Below are positions 11,352 through 22,472 of a DNA stretch of 64,000 nt, piece by piece (the first letter of the stretch is position 1; each line of letters starts with the position of its first letter). This stretch comes from Homarus americanus. Taxonomy: Eukaryota > Arthropoda > Malacostraca > Decapoda > Nephropidae. The notes under the pieces were generated by a model. The model was not told the DNA's origin. It saw nothing but the letters and a program-made list of their open reading frames with translations, and searched no databases. Location: positions 1-64,000 of the forward strand of contig NW_024751813.1 of assembly GCF_018991925.1 (NCBI RefSeq). The letters are read 5' to 3'. A program made the translations under genes and the position numbers.

Positions 11352-11608
11352 GAGGTTAGGTTTGGTTAGGTTAAGTTAGGTCAGGTTAGGTTAAGTTAGG
11401 TCTGGTTAGGTTAGGTTAAGTTAGGTCAGGTTAGGTTAAGTTAGGTCAGGTTAGGTTAAGTTAGGTCTGGTTAGGTTAGGTTAAGTTAGGTCAGGTTAGG
11501 TTAAGTTAGGTCAGGTTAGGTTAAGTTAGGTCTGGTTAGGTTAGGTTAAGTTAGGTCAGGTTAGGTTAAGTTAGGTCTGGTTAGGTTATCTTAAGTTAGG
11601 CTAGGTAA
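11352..11608 (+). repeat. Interstitial TTAGG-variant array (~256 bp)
   Basis: TTAGG mixed with TCAGG, TTAAG and TCTGG in a recurring order, so the higher-order unit is roughly 25-60 bp rather than pure TTAGG. Confidence 0.9.
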
Positions 11609-12025
11609 CTATTAAGCTCTTAAAACTAATGCCGATGACATGAGGTTAAGTAAACTGGTAATGCAATTAATCAATTTACGTTAAATATCACTAAATATCA
11701 ATATATTTCTGGTCCTTACTAAACCAACCTCAAGTACAGTTATATAACAAGTATCATCAGGAACCTCTAGTACCACAATAACAACACGAGAGATAAACAA
11801 CCATTATTACAACAGTTATCAAGATCACAAATGAAACGGGAAATAAGTGAAGTCATTTATAATCAAAATAATACCTTGGCTTGAAAGTTGTATGTTATCT
11901 TTTAAAACACGAAGTAATTAAAACAGTTGTATAAATTCTTCCCCTGTATGTATACATTTAGCCGGAGACAGACACACACTAAGTAAAGTCTATGTATATT
12001 TTTCCCTTGCATGTATACATTAGTC

Positions 12026-12027
<2 letters not shown>
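11609..12027. other. Unique AT-rich DNA
   Basis: Nothing recognised. Confidence 0.5.

Positions 12028-12061
<34 letters not shown>
12028..12061. repeat. (CA)n microsatellite
   Basis: About 17 uninterrupted CA units. Confidence 0.96.
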
Positions 12062-12065
<4 letters not shown>

Positions 12066-12185
12066 AAGTTATTCCTTCGGGCCTGAAATAGTGATAAAAA
12101 CAGATTGCTCTTCCTGTGAACCTCTGATGGAAGACCTGTGCTTCTTATACCTCGGAGTCTTTAGAGTAACGAGCCTTAATACTCA

Positions 12186-12377
12186 GCAAGGGGAGGAGTA
12201 GGTGGAGGAGGAGTAGGTGGAGTAGGAGGAGGTGGAGTAGGAGTAACAGGAGGAGTAGGTGGAGGAGGAGAGGGAGGGGAGTAGGAGAAAGACAAAAAGG
12301 AGGGGGAGGAGTTTGGGAGAATGAGGAGGGAGGAGGAAGAGGCGTAGGTGAAGGAGGAGGAGGAGGAGGAGGAGGAG
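12186..12377. repeat. GGA/GTGGA purine-rich minisatellite
   Basis: Repeats of GGAGGAGTAGGTGGA type ending in a pure GGA run. Open frames on the minus strand (poly-Leu, poly-Pro) are spurious. Confidence 0.93.
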
Positions 12378-12430
12378 CTTCAAGTGTTATGTGTCTGTAC
12401 CCTCGAGTGTGAGCCACCAGACCTCCATAA

Positions 12431-12560
12431 CAGTGAAACCTCCATATAACGGACTCTTATCTCTATATAATCCCTTATATGGAGGGTTTCACATAGACCC
12501 TCGATATAACGGAATTTCCTCCTCATATAGTCCATTAAATAGAGGTTACACCGTTATAAT
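12431..12560. mobile_element. MITE-like dispersed repeat, copy 2
   Basis: It starts CAGTGAAACCTCCATATAAC, has an internal inverted copy of the end (GGAGGGTTTCAC near 12481) and then ACCCTCGATATAACGGAATT. The right end is TTAAATAGAGGTTAC. It is clearly the same family as 11103-11231. Confidence 0.65.
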
Positions 12561-12593
12561 TTTCTTTTCATGTTCTCCGTGATGACTTTCTGG

Positions 12594-12650
12594 ATACATA
12601 CATACATACATACAGTACATACATACATACATACATACATACATACATAC
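12594..12650. repeat. (TACA)n microsatellite
   Basis: Tetranucleotide run with one interruption near 12613. Confidence 0.95.
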
Positions 12651-13100
12651 TAGTTAATTCCTCACACCCAGATAGTTGAGGACATAGATAAAAGATATAT
12701 TGAATTTGGTTAGATTATGTTAATGATAATTCCTGTACCTCCGTCTGTCGCCTCGAGGCTGTGTGTGTGTGAGGAATGTGAGTGAGGATGTGAGAAGATG
12801 TGTGATCACCTGTAGGAATCTCATTATCTCGCTGCAGTGTTGAGAGAGGGTGGGAAGAGGTGTTATTTTAGTGTAAGGATAACGAAGGAAAGTGTTAAAA
12901 CTACCTGGTAAAAAATAATAAATGGTATAATTTAGTCTCTTACTTACATATACTTTTTTGTTTATTGGTTTAAATGCTTAGTTTACTGTCATGATAACAA
13001 CTAGAGGTTTTAAACGAGGTATTGGTGAAGGTACAGTGTCACATCCCTCAGTCCACGATGATAGGAAAACCCACAGATATGACGGTACTGTATTCATGCA
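12651..13100. other. Unique DNA
   Basis: No gene recognised. A short GTGTGTGA patch lies near 12760-12800. Confidence 0.5.
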
Positions 13101-13276
13101 CCTAACCTAACCTAACCTAACCTAGCCTAACCCAACCTAACCTAACCTAACCCAACCCAACCCTAACCTAACCCAACCTAACCCAACCCAACCCTTAACC
13201 CAACCCCAACCTAGCCTAACCTAACCCAACCCAACCTAACCCAACCCAACCCAACCCAACCTAACCTAACCTAGCC
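13101..13276. repeat. Interstitial (CCTAA)n with CCCAA variants
   Basis: About 175 bp of CCTAA and CCCAA pentamers. It is the second largest telomere-like block in the window. Confidence 0.92.
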
Positions 13277-14407
13277 TCTTACAATACAAAACTCTAATTT
13301 ACCATACGTAACCCCGCCATAAACTACACGTCTCGGATGCTTAACAACACTTAGGGATAATTACTAATATTTAATCACCAGACAAATATCATAAAGTAAG
13401 TAACAATATGCTACTTATACTACTTAATGTTGTATAAAGGAGTCAATGGGGATAACAGTGTTCCCTACTCCCAAAAGTAACACTTGATGTTACTTATTAT
13501 TTCCAGGTCGTGTGTAGATCTTTGTCTGGTGATGATTGAGAAAATGAAATAATGTGATAAAATGTAGAAATGTGACGAATAATGTAATAAAGAATGAATA
13601 AGAATGCAATAATGAATGAATGAATAAGAATGCAATAATGAATGAATGTAGTATTATGCACCTGAATGTAGCAACACTATATAAAATACATCCTACAAAA
13701 TATTATAATCGCCAAATTATCCACAAATGATAATAATATTTTTTCCCAACACTACAAAAATCTTACGTCATTTAATCAGGTAATGTAACATCAAATAAAA
13801 ATAAGGTTAAAAATATATATTAAATATGTACAAGCATTAAATTACATCATGTTTCTTGTTATGAAAGAATTTGCATAATAATTTGTTATACTTAACGTGA
13901 TATGATTTAATGAATACATTTAAAATTATTAGATTGTGAGGTAAAAAATATTCTTTGGTGTCTGAAATTTTGTTTAAAGGAATTTATTTTATTTATTTAT
14001 TTATTTATTTATTTCATGAATGATATAAGTAATTACAGGTGTAATATGAAGCTTGATTTATTGAACGTTATTGTATGTACTGTATACCTGTAATGTTCAT
14101 GTATATTGTTTGTATACCTGTATTGTACGCTTCGTGTGCCAAGGTGTGTTGTGATACCTTGGTGTGTGTGTGTGGATATATGAGGATGTGTTGGGATACT
14201 TTGGGATGTGTTAAAGATATGATATTGTAACAAGGAGAGATGGGGACGGGGGGGGGGGGTGGTGTTCGAGGGAGATATGGGTCTGGCGAAGGACTGCCCG
14301 TGACTTCGCCTGACGTTCAACATGGACAGGATAATACAACTTCCAATGTCTGCCAATAAAGGTTGTGCATATTAATAACTTGGGTGCGTTGTGTCTGTTT
14401 ACCGCAC
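13277..14407. other. Mostly unique AT-rich DNA
   Basis: Contains a short AATGAATGAATAAGAATGC duplication (13590-13645), a (TTTA)n run at 13983-14014, a G12 run at 14248-14259 and a GTGTG patch near 14162. No gene recognised. Confidence 0.6.
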
Positions 14408-14408
14408 T

Positions 14409-14440
<32 letters not shown>
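14408..14440. repeat. (CA)n left of the LTR-like element
   Basis: The CA run ends directly at the left end of the 758-bp element. A second short CA run (15200-15210) follows its right end, so the element appears to split a CA tract. Confidence 0.9.
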
Positions 14441-15198
14441 GTTACGCCGTCTCTTAATTTACTTAAATATCCAGGTTCTAGGCATAACCAAACAAAATAA
14501 GTGAAGTAAATTAAAAGGGAATAAAAATAAATAAAGTAAACCTTTAAGAATTTAATTAATTAAATATTAACCCAATAAAGAGCCTCGTAGGCTGTCAACA
14601 AATTGATTCACCATCGAAACTTTTAAGACACAAATGATACTAAACATCGAAACATCAAAAGAATAAAAATAAAGCATTGGATTACGTTAACACTGCATAA
14701 ACATATAAAAACTAACACTGAAATTAACTAATGTGAAACCAACACTGAATTACTTAAATGTAACTAAGCAAATACTGATGGACATAAATAGAGACATAAA
14801 TAGGTACTCACATTGGTGGCGACAGGAACAACACAAATAAATTAAGTATAAGTAACAGGTGACGAGTGTCACTCAAAGGATGTGGACTGTATGACAAGAG
14901 GACTGAACTAAACTCCGTCTGCTGGTGGGTCCTATATATAAGGCCAATTCCCGCCAAAAACCCGCCGGTGGGTCGTTTAACGATGCAGATGGTCGTTAGA
15001 GAACAAAGAATGCTTGTTACAACACTAAATGAAGAAATAAGATGGGCTTGAACAAATAATAACAGTTAAAACCTTAACAGCACAGGGTAAGGTGACTAGA
15101 TTATATAATAGTAAATATAACACATCATTACAGGAATAATATGGAACAACATGGAAGCATTTTATATAAAAAATAGAAAAATACGACACGGTCGTAAC
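14441..15198 (-). mobile_element. LTR-like element (possible solo LTR), copy 1
   Basis: This ~758-bp segment is repeated at 20451-21177 with small indels. Its ends are inverted: GTTACG on the left and CGTAAC on the right, so the minus strand starts TGTTACGACCGTGTCG, an LTR-like start. On the minus strand a TATATATAG box (about 14941-14932) lies about 35 bp before a TCAGT initiator-type motif (near 14905), as in an LTR promoter. No coding sequence or primer-binding site is attached. It could instead be another kind of nonautonomous repeat. Confidence 0.6.
14902..14944 (-). promoter_or_regulatory. Possible TATA/Inr promoter in the LTR-like element
   Basis: TATATATAG on the minus strand is followed about 35 bp later by GTTCAGTCC, an arthropod-type TCAGT initiator. 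Copy 2 keeps both motifs at 20941-20899. The plus strand also reads TATATAAGG but has no initiator at the right distance. Confidence 0.35.
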
Positions 15199-15259
15199 AA
15201 CACACACACATCAATGTTTTAAAATTTAGGTAACGTGTCTGTGAAGGTGAAGTGACGTG

Positions 15260-15284
15260 TAGGTTAGGTTAGGTTAGGTTAGGT
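15260..15284 (+). repeat. Short TTAGG block
   Basis: Five TTAGG pentamers. Confidence 0.9.
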
Positions 15285-15388
15285 GTTGGTAGAGGTAAAC
15301 ACAGGTTAATTCCTCCAGGTCAGGTGAGACATTAACTTATTTCCTACAGGTATACGCGCTTCATGTGTCACCTGGAGATGGTATGGGG

Positions 15389-15573
15389 AAGGACTCTTAA
15401 ACTCTTTCTAACTACATAATGACTCTTAAACTCTTTCTAACTACATAATGACTCAAATTCTTTCTAACTACATAATGACTCAAACTCTTTCTAACTACAT
15501 AATGACTCTCAAACTCTTTCTAACTACATAATGACTCAAACTCTTTCTAACTACATAATGACTCTCAAACTCT
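15389..15573. repeat. ~29-bp tandem repeat, 6-7 copies
   Basis: Units carry CTCTTTCTAACTACATAATG with ACTC(TTA/TCA)AA between copies. Some copies are about 3-5 bp shorter. Confidence 0.93.
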
Positions 15574-16009
15574 TTTTAAGTATAGTATAATACGTTCACT
15601 TAACATCAGTAAAGTACCAAAAAGTTCCCAAGTGTGTTTTTTTGTTTTACTTTTTACTTTACTATAAGTGTCTGATGTGAACGTATCAATTTTAAGTAAA
15701 ATATAAGTATAATATTGATAGTGTACTTTTGATGTTACTTTTTCTTATTTAAGTTTGAGAGTTAATGAGGATTATTAGATCATGTTTTACAAGGAAGTTT
15801 AGTTATGTGAACCCTTGGGATGTTTTGATTCAGTTATTATAGCAAGTAAAAGGAGATTACCCCAGTACCCCACCGTGTGTGTAATTCCGCTTGGTGTGTC
15901 TGGTGGCCGGAGGGTCGAGTGGAAACTGTAATTAAACTATCAGATAAGTGAAATAATATAAACATGAATGCTTCCAGTAATTAATTAGTTGCATGGTGAA
16001 ACACTCTGG
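15574..16009. other. Unique AT-rich DNA
   Basis: Nothing recognised. Confidence 0.5.
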
Positions 16010-16133
16010 TATGTGTGTGTGTGTGTGTGTGTGTGTGGTTGTTTGTGTGTGTGTGTGGGTGTGTGTCTGTATCTGTGGTTCTGTGTGTGTGTGTGTGTTT
16101 CTGTGGTTGTTTGTGTGCGTGTGCGTGTGTGTG
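16010..16133. repeat. Interrupted (GT)n
   Basis: GT dinucleotides with GGTTGTTT and CTGTATCT interruptions. Confidence 0.93.
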
Positions 16134-16790
16134 AAAATTAAAAGGCAAGAAAGAATTAGTGTTCTAGAAAATATATAAATTAATTAAGGAAGATATTTTA
16201 ACAAACCTTGAAAATAATTTAGGCAATTTTGATAGTCATAACCAACAACATATTATGAAATACTGTGATTGAAATATTAAATAAAAAACAAAAAAAAACG
16301 GGGAAATACGAAGTAATTTACAAGACTATGTAATATGTTCTAGGATTATGTTGGCAACTGTAGCCTTATGTGGTGTTATGTTATTCTTTCCATCATGTTG
16401 TTCTCTCTATTGTATCTCTCTCTTCACCACTATGTCAACTTCTTTGCCACATAAAAGCAAAAAAAAAGAGAAAAATGTCACCACTATGTTTATTTAAGTA
16501 TGGACAAAATATAATAATCTGGTGTCTAGGAATGATCAACAGCTCGACAAATTCTAATCTTTAAAAGGTATCTTAAGTCGGCGTTATAGTCATCTAGTTA
16601 GGTCATCAATCTCAACAGCGTCTTGCCTTCCTCGCTTTACTCTGCAGTGTGTGTTTTTAAGAGTCTGTGGTCTGATTTAAGTATCCACGGGGGTCCTGTT
16701 ACGCTAATGAGACTTGGTCAATATAGCTTCAGTAACTAAGATAATTTTTTTTGTGTGTTTCTCGATTTTTTTTTTTTAGGCCTGACGGAT
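16134..16790. other. Unique AT-rich DNA
   Basis: No gene recognised. T and A homopolymers occur near 16290, 16746 and 16768. Confidence 0.5.
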
Positions 16791-17920
16791 TAAATCATCG
16801 TTGTGAAAGAGTTAATTATTGTAGTCAAAGGGTTAAATCATCATCGTCAAAGGGTTAAATCACCGTCATCAAAGGGTTAAATCAATCGTCATCAAAGGGT
16901 TAAATCATCGTCGTCAGAGGGTTAAATCATCGTCGTCAAAGAGTTAGATCATCGTCATCAAAGGGTTAAGTCATCGTCGTCAGAGGGTTAAATCATCGTC
17001 GTCAAAGGGTTGAATCATCGTCATCAAAGGGTTAAATCATCGTCATCAAAGGGTTAAATCACCGTCATCAAAGGGTTCAATCATCGTCGTCAAAGGGTTA
17101 AATCATCGTCATCAAAGGGTTAAATCATCGTCTTCAAAGGGTTAAATCATCGTCATCAAAGGGTTAAATCATCGTCATCAAAGGGTTAAATCATCGTCCT
17201 CAAAGGGTTAAATCATCGTCATCAAAGGGTTAAATCATCGTCATCAAAGGGTTAAATCATCGTCTTCAAAGGGTTAAATCATCGTCATCAAAGGGTTAGA
17301 TCATCGTCATCAAAGGGTTAAATCATCGTCATCAAAGGGTTAAATCATCGTCATCAAAGGGTTAAATCATCGTCATCAAAGGGTTAAATCATCGTCATCA
17401 AAGGGTTAAATCATCGTCCTCAAAGGGTTAAATCATCGTCGTCAAAGGGTTAAATCATCGTCATCAAAGGGTTAAATCATCGTCCTCAAAGGGTTAAATC
17501 ATCATCATCAAAGGGTTAAATCATCGTCATCAAAGGGTTAAATCATCGTCCTCAAAGGGTTAAATCATCGTCCTCAAAGGGTTAAATCATCATCATCAAA
17601 GGGTTAAATCATCGTCATCAAAGGGTTAAATCATCTTCCTCAAAGGGTTAAATCATCGTCTTCAAAGGGTTAAATCATCGTCATCAAAGGGTTAAATCAT
17701 CGTCATCAAAGGGTTAAATCATCGTCTTCAAAGGGTTAAATCATCGTCTTCAAAGGGTTAAATCATCGTCATCAAAGGGTTAAATCATCGTCCTCAAAGG
17801 GTTAAATCATCATCCTCAAAGTGTTAAATCATCATCCTCAAAGTGTTAAATCATCGTCCTCAAAGCGTTAAATCATCGTCCTCAAAGTGTTAAATCATCG
17901 TCCTCAAAGTGTTAAGACCG
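16791..17920 (+). repeat. 22-bp satellite, about 50 copies (family A, orientation 2)
   Basis: The unit is ATCATCGTCATCAAAGGGTT plus AA; the period is 22. Variation is concentrated in the GTCATC, GTCGTC, GTCCTC and GTCTTC positions, and the last copies change to AAAGTGTT. It shares GGGTTAAATCATCGT with the reverse complement of 2715-3113. Confidence 0.95.
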
Positions 17921-17989
17921 TATAGTGTTGAAGAGATTACATTGACATTACGTGAATATTTTGATAGTTTTCTTTCACTCTAAAACCTC

Positions 17990-18840
17990 CTCACCCTACT
18001 GCCCCCCCTCACCCTAATGCCCCCTCACCCTAATACCCCTCCTAATGCACCCCCCCTACTAATGCCCCCCTCACCTAATGCCCCTCCCTCACCTAATGCA
18101 CCCCTCACCTAATGCCCCCTCACCTAATGCACCCCTCACCCTAATGCCCCTCACCCTAATGCACCCCCCTCACCCTAATGCCCCTCACCCTAATGCCCCT
18201 CACCCTAATGCACCCCCCTCACCCTAATGCCCCCTCACCCTAATGCACCCCCTCACCCTAATGCACCCCCTCACCCTAATGCACCCCCCCTCACCCTAAT
18301 GCACCCCCCCTCACCTAATACCCCTCACCCTAATACCCCCTCACCCTAATGCACCCCCTCACCCTAATGCACCCCCTCACCTAATGCACCCCCCTCACCT
18401 AATGCCCCTCACCTAATACCCCCCTCACCTAATACCCCTCACCCTAATACCCCTCACCCTAATGCCCCCCCCTCACCTAATACCCCCCTCACCCTAATGC
18501 ACCCCCTCACCCTAATACCCCCTCACCTAATGCACCCCCCTCACCCTAATACCCCCCTCACCTAATACCCCCTCACCCTAATACCCCCCCTCACCCTAAT
18601 ACCCCTCTACCCTAATGCCCCCTCACCCTAATGCACCCCTCACCCTAATGCACCCCCTCACCTAATGCACCCCCACCCTAATGCCCCCCTCCCTCACCTA
18701 ATGCACCCCCTCACCCTAATGCACCCCCTCCCTCACCCTAATGCACCCCCTCACCCCTAATGCCCCCCTCCCACCTAATACCCCCTCACCCTAATCCCCC
18801 CTCACCCTAATGCACCCCTCACCCTAATGCACCCCTCCCT
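17990..18840. repeat. C-rich satellite, ~16-19-bp units
   Basis: Units of CACCCTAATGCACCCCCT type with C-run length variation. The minus strand has G runs plus one TTAGGG per unit, so it could form G-quadruplexes. Confidence 0.93.
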
Positions 18841-19025
18841 CATCTGTTTACGTTTCTTCTTAAATTTTAAGGTATTTCTCTGAACGTCGACACCTGAAGT
18901 CATTTACCAAACAAACTGTACAGCGACCGTGACGTTATCCCTGCAGCAGCTCCTAAGTACACAAATTAAACGATGATAAAATGTTTGGTTGAGGCAGTGT
19001 GTAGCCCCCCTCTCTGTGGCTTTGA
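18841..19025. other. Short unique spacer
   Basis: Nothing recognised. Confidence 0.5.
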
Positions 19026-19191
19026 TGTGAGGTTTGGTTGAGATTTGGTTGACGTTTGGTTGGGATTTGGTTGACGTTTGGTTGGGATTTGGTTGACGTT
19101 TGGTTGGGATTTGGTTGACGTTTGGTTGATTTGGTTGGGATTTGGTTGACGTTTGGTTGGGATTTGGTTGACGTTTGGTTGGGATTTGTTT
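19026..19191. repeat. 22-bp tandem repeat, about 7 copies
   Basis: Units of GATTTGGTTGACGTTTGGTT type, with one shortened unit near 19125. Confidence 0.92.
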
Positions 19192-19659
19192 ATAACTTTA
19201 CACTAACGATGACAAAAGACTCTTCATTGTGTGTCATGGTAAGATACCACCATTTGTTGTGATTTTTAAGTTAGACTAGATTACCTACTTGTTATACTGT
19301 ATGTGGAATAATATCTTTACACATACCTTCGTCAGTAGTGTAGATCTCCCTCGTTTTGCCTCTTCGGGATTTTTCCACTTGTTACGTAAATAGTTCCCAG
19401 AAGATACGAATGTTTTCTTTTCCAGTCGCAATAACAAGCGGGTGAGGGAGGATGGGTTGGTCTCAGCTGCTCCCCGCCCGAGGACGGACATTTAAACCAG
19501 AGGCTCATCTGACACAGGGGCAGGCAGTTCGTGGAGGTGGGGTGGGGTGGGGAAGTGGTAGAGAGGAGGAGGAGGGTGAGGATCTGCACCAGGCGACGTA
19601 AAACTAGTTAGTGTGGCGAGGCAGCAGGAAGCACAGGAAACTCAACCATTAAATAGTAA
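19192..19659. other. Unique, GC-richer DNA
   Basis: Open frames on the minus strand (19285-19589) show no recognisable domain. A G/A-rich patch is at 19530-19580. Not called as a gene. Confidence 0.4.
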
Positions 19660-19790
19660 GAGTGACGTTGATACACTCACGGTCCCTCACCATCCCCTCA
19701 TCTGAGTGACGTTGATACACTCACGGTCCCTCACCATCCCCTCATCTGAGTGACGTTGATACACTCACGGTACCTCACCATCCCTCAGCT
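19660..19790. repeat. 44-bp tandem repeat, 3 copies
   Basis: Copies start at 19660, 19704 and 19748 with GAGTGACGTTGATACACTCA. They are nearly identical, suggesting a recent amplification. Confidence 0.95.
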
Positions 19791-20215
19791 CACAACGCCT
19801 GAGTAATGTCTGATAAACTAACTGAAATTTTAAAGGTAACATGCCAGTCAGTACACAGACGTCGGAGAGAGAGAGAGAGAGAGAGTATGGTTGAGTATAA
19901 AGTCCTGGGGGCCACACAGTTAGTCATTCCTCTTTACCTTATAAAAAAAAAACACAGAGTCAGTACCGGCAATCAACTGTGGCTGCTCCTTCATCCACTC
20001 CACAATGAGGCCACGACCCGACTCTGAGGGGTTTTTGGGTGGAGGGGGCGGGTTGTTCTTTCTGCTGTAATGCTCAGTTATGGTCTGAAGCCTCGTGTCT
20101 GGTCGTAGATGTAGGCGTTGTTGTCTCTCCCTCTCCCCTCTCTTGGTATAAAACAGGTAGGAGAAAGGAGGTACGAGACATTAGTAGACTATAGCCGCCC
20201 TCCACAAGGCTGAAT
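19791..20215. other. Unique DNA with a short (GA)n
   Basis: (GA)n at 19867-19884 and an A run near 19944. No gene recognised. Confidence 0.5.
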
Positions 20216-20450
20216 ACCTACCTACCCACCCAACCTAACCTCCACCAACCTGCCTGCCTACCTACCTACCTAACCTGCCTACCTAACCTGCCTACCTACC
20301 TAACCTACTACCTACCTAACCTACCTGCTAACCACTACCTACCTACTAACCTAACCTGCCTACCTGCCTCACTAACCTAACCTGCTAACCTGCCTACCTA
20401 ACCTACCTAACCTAACCTAACCTAACCTAACCTACCTACCTACCAAACCT
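20216..20450. repeat. CCTA/CCTAA/CCTGC mixed array, left part
   Basis: Irregular mixture of CCTA tetramers, CCTAA pentamers and CCTGC. It ends in a CCTAA run (20401-20432) right before the LTR-like element. Confidence 0.9.
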
Positions 20451-21177
20451 GATTACGCCAATTTACTTAAATATCCAGGTTCTAAGCGTAACCAAACAAA
20501 AAAGTAAATTAAAAGGAATAAAAATAAATATAGTAAACCTTTAAGAATTTAATTAATTAAATATTAACCCAATAAAAGCCTCTCAGGTGTCACCAACAAA
20601 TTGATTCACCATCGAAACTTTTAAGACACAAATGATACTAAACATCGAAACATCAAAAGAATAAAAATAAAGCATTGGATTACGTTAACACTGCATAAAC
20701 ATATAAAACTAACACTGAAATTAACTAACGTGAAACAACACTGAATTATAAATGTAACTAAGCAAATACTGATGGACATAAATAGAGACATAAATAGGTA
20801 CTCATTGGTGGCGACAGGAACAACACAAATAAATTAAGTATAAGTAACAGGTGACGAGTGTCACTCAAAGGATGTGAACTGTATGACAAGAGGACTGAAC
20901 TGAACTCCGTCTGCTGGTGGGTCCTATATATAAAGATAAATTCCCACAAAACTCCCCCGGTGGGTCGTTTAACGATGCAGATGGTCGTTAGAGAACAAAG
21001 AATGCACAACACTAAATGAAGAAATAAGATGGGCTTGAACAAATAATAACAGTTAAAACCTTAACAGCACAGGTTAAGGTGACTAGATTATATAATAGTA
21101 AATATAACACATCATTACAGGAATAATATGGAACAACATGGAAGCATGTTATAAATAATAGACGACACGGTCATAAC
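20451..21177 (-). mobile_element. LTR-like element, copy 2
   Basis: Collinear with 14441-15198 over its whole length with small deletions (for example near 20500, 20960 and 21010). Its ends are ATTACGCC on the left and GGTCATAAC on the right. It sits inside a CCTA-type array that resumes at 21181, so it looks like an insertion into that array rather than part of a large segmental duplication. Confidence 0.65.
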
Positions 21178-21180
21178 TTA

Positions 21181-21276
21181 CTACTAACCTACCTACCTAA
21201 CCTACCCTGCACTACCTAACCTGCCTAACCTACTAACCTACCTACCTACCTACCTACCTACCTACCTACCTATCTT
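21181..21276. repeat. CCTA array, right part
   Basis: Continuation of the array at 20216-20450, ending in a pure (CCTA)n run of about 36 bp. Confidence 0.9.
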
Positions 21277-21411
21277 ACCAGTCCCACAGGCTACACTTCA
21301 CCTTCAGCCATTGTTATTGTCGGTGGCACTATCAGGGGAGAGTTACTTCATGGTCAGCTGGGGTCGTCGAGCAGATAATCATGAATATATTTGTCGTCTC
21401 CTGATCTTTTA
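21277..21411. other. Short unique spacer
   Basis: Nothing recognised. Confidence 0.5.
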
Positions 21412-21560
21412 ATTCCTTCTTCCCTCTTTTTTCTCTCTTTTTCTTTTTCATCCCTTCTCTTTTCTCTCTGTCTCTGTCTCTCTCTCTACATCCCTTCTCC
21501 CCCTTTCTCTCTCTCTCAGTCTCACTCTGTATTCTCTTTTCCTCCTCTTCTCCTCCACCT
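21412..21560. repeat. TC-rich polypyrimidine tract
   Basis: Degenerate TCTC/TTTC sequence. Open frames over it are spurious. Confidence 0.88.
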
Positions 21561-21682
21561 CTCTCTCCCAAAGTCCCAAGGCACGTTCAGTTCCACCAAA
21601 CAGAAAACTTGAAAAATATCTGGAAAAAGACATTAAAATTCCTTCCTTTCAGCTCTTGTATCCCCTTAGTCCATGAGCCACA

Positions 21683-22082
21683 CCTGCCAATACCACTACC
21701 ACAACACTACACCACCCACACCATCACCCAACACCACCACCACCCAACACCACCCAACTACCACCCATCTTACCACCCAATACCACCCATCATCACACCC
21801 AACACTACCACCATCATCACCACCCATCACCACCACCACCCAACACTACCCATCACCATCACCCACCACTACCATCCATCACCACCACCCAACACCACCC
21901 ATCACCACCACCACCCAATACTACCACCCATCACTACACCATCACCACCACCAACACTACCACCCATCATCACCACCACCCATCACCACCACCCATCACC
22001 ACCACCACCATCACTACCACCCATCACCACCACCCAACACTACCACCCATCACCACCACCCATCACCACCCCATCATCCAAC
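21683..22082. repeat. CAC/CCCAT-rich minisatellite
   Basis: Repeats of CACCACCCATCACCAC type with units near 15-18 bp. The Thr/His/Pro-rich open frames of 141-159 residues are by-products. Confidence 0.93.
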
Positions 22083-22436
22083 CTTTAATATTACCTGATG
22101 AATTAAAGTACAGGTAGAGTCTTTTACCTCACATATTTACGTAAAAAATAAACACCATTTAGCAGTCATATGGTAATTCCTCTTGATGATAAAATACTAC
22201 CTGTCATTTTCTACTCTTAGGCACTTGGTCCATTGCACCTGAAGCATTTTTTGTAAACATTATTAAACGCTGGCTGAGACTTGCATCCATTCAAGGAGGT
22301 TTTTCAAGGGACTCGTCATCCATCGGTCAGGTCGATAGTGTGAAGACTGCAGCCATGAACCTCGACGTTGAGAGGACAAGAACTATTAATTTAAACCCTC
22401 GCTGTCTATGTGTGTATGTGGAGAAAAGGTCATGTT
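22083..22436. other. Unique DNA holding a possible exon
   Basis: Apart from the candidate exon at 22220-22472, nothing is recognised. Confidence 0.4.
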
Positions 22437-22472
22437 CTGAGGGGTGTGGGGGAAGGTTCTGGTGAGAGAGGG
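22220..22472 (+). other. Candidate exon, product not recognised
   Basis: A pyrimidine-rich tract ending TTTTCTACTCTTAG (22207-22220) looks like a splice acceptor. From there one frame stays open to a TGA near 22462 and encodes ordinary mixed composition, including the stretches EAFFVNIIKRWLRLASIQGG and NLDVERTRTINLNPRC. This is unusual for the window, where other open frames are repetitive. The last 25 codons enter a G-rich repeat, so a real exon would have to end earlier. CAG|GTCGAT near 22329 and AAAAG|GTCATG near 22427 are weak donors. No family was recognised. It could also be a decayed transposon fragment. Confidence 0.2.

Noticed and set aside
14866..15207. Short open frames on both strands within the LTR-like element
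   Set aside because: They are not conserved between the two copies, since indels break the frames, and have no recognisable domain.
21609..22098. Thr/His/Pro-rich open frames of 141-159 codons
   Set aside because: Pure product of the CAC/CCCAT minisatellite, open in several frames at once.
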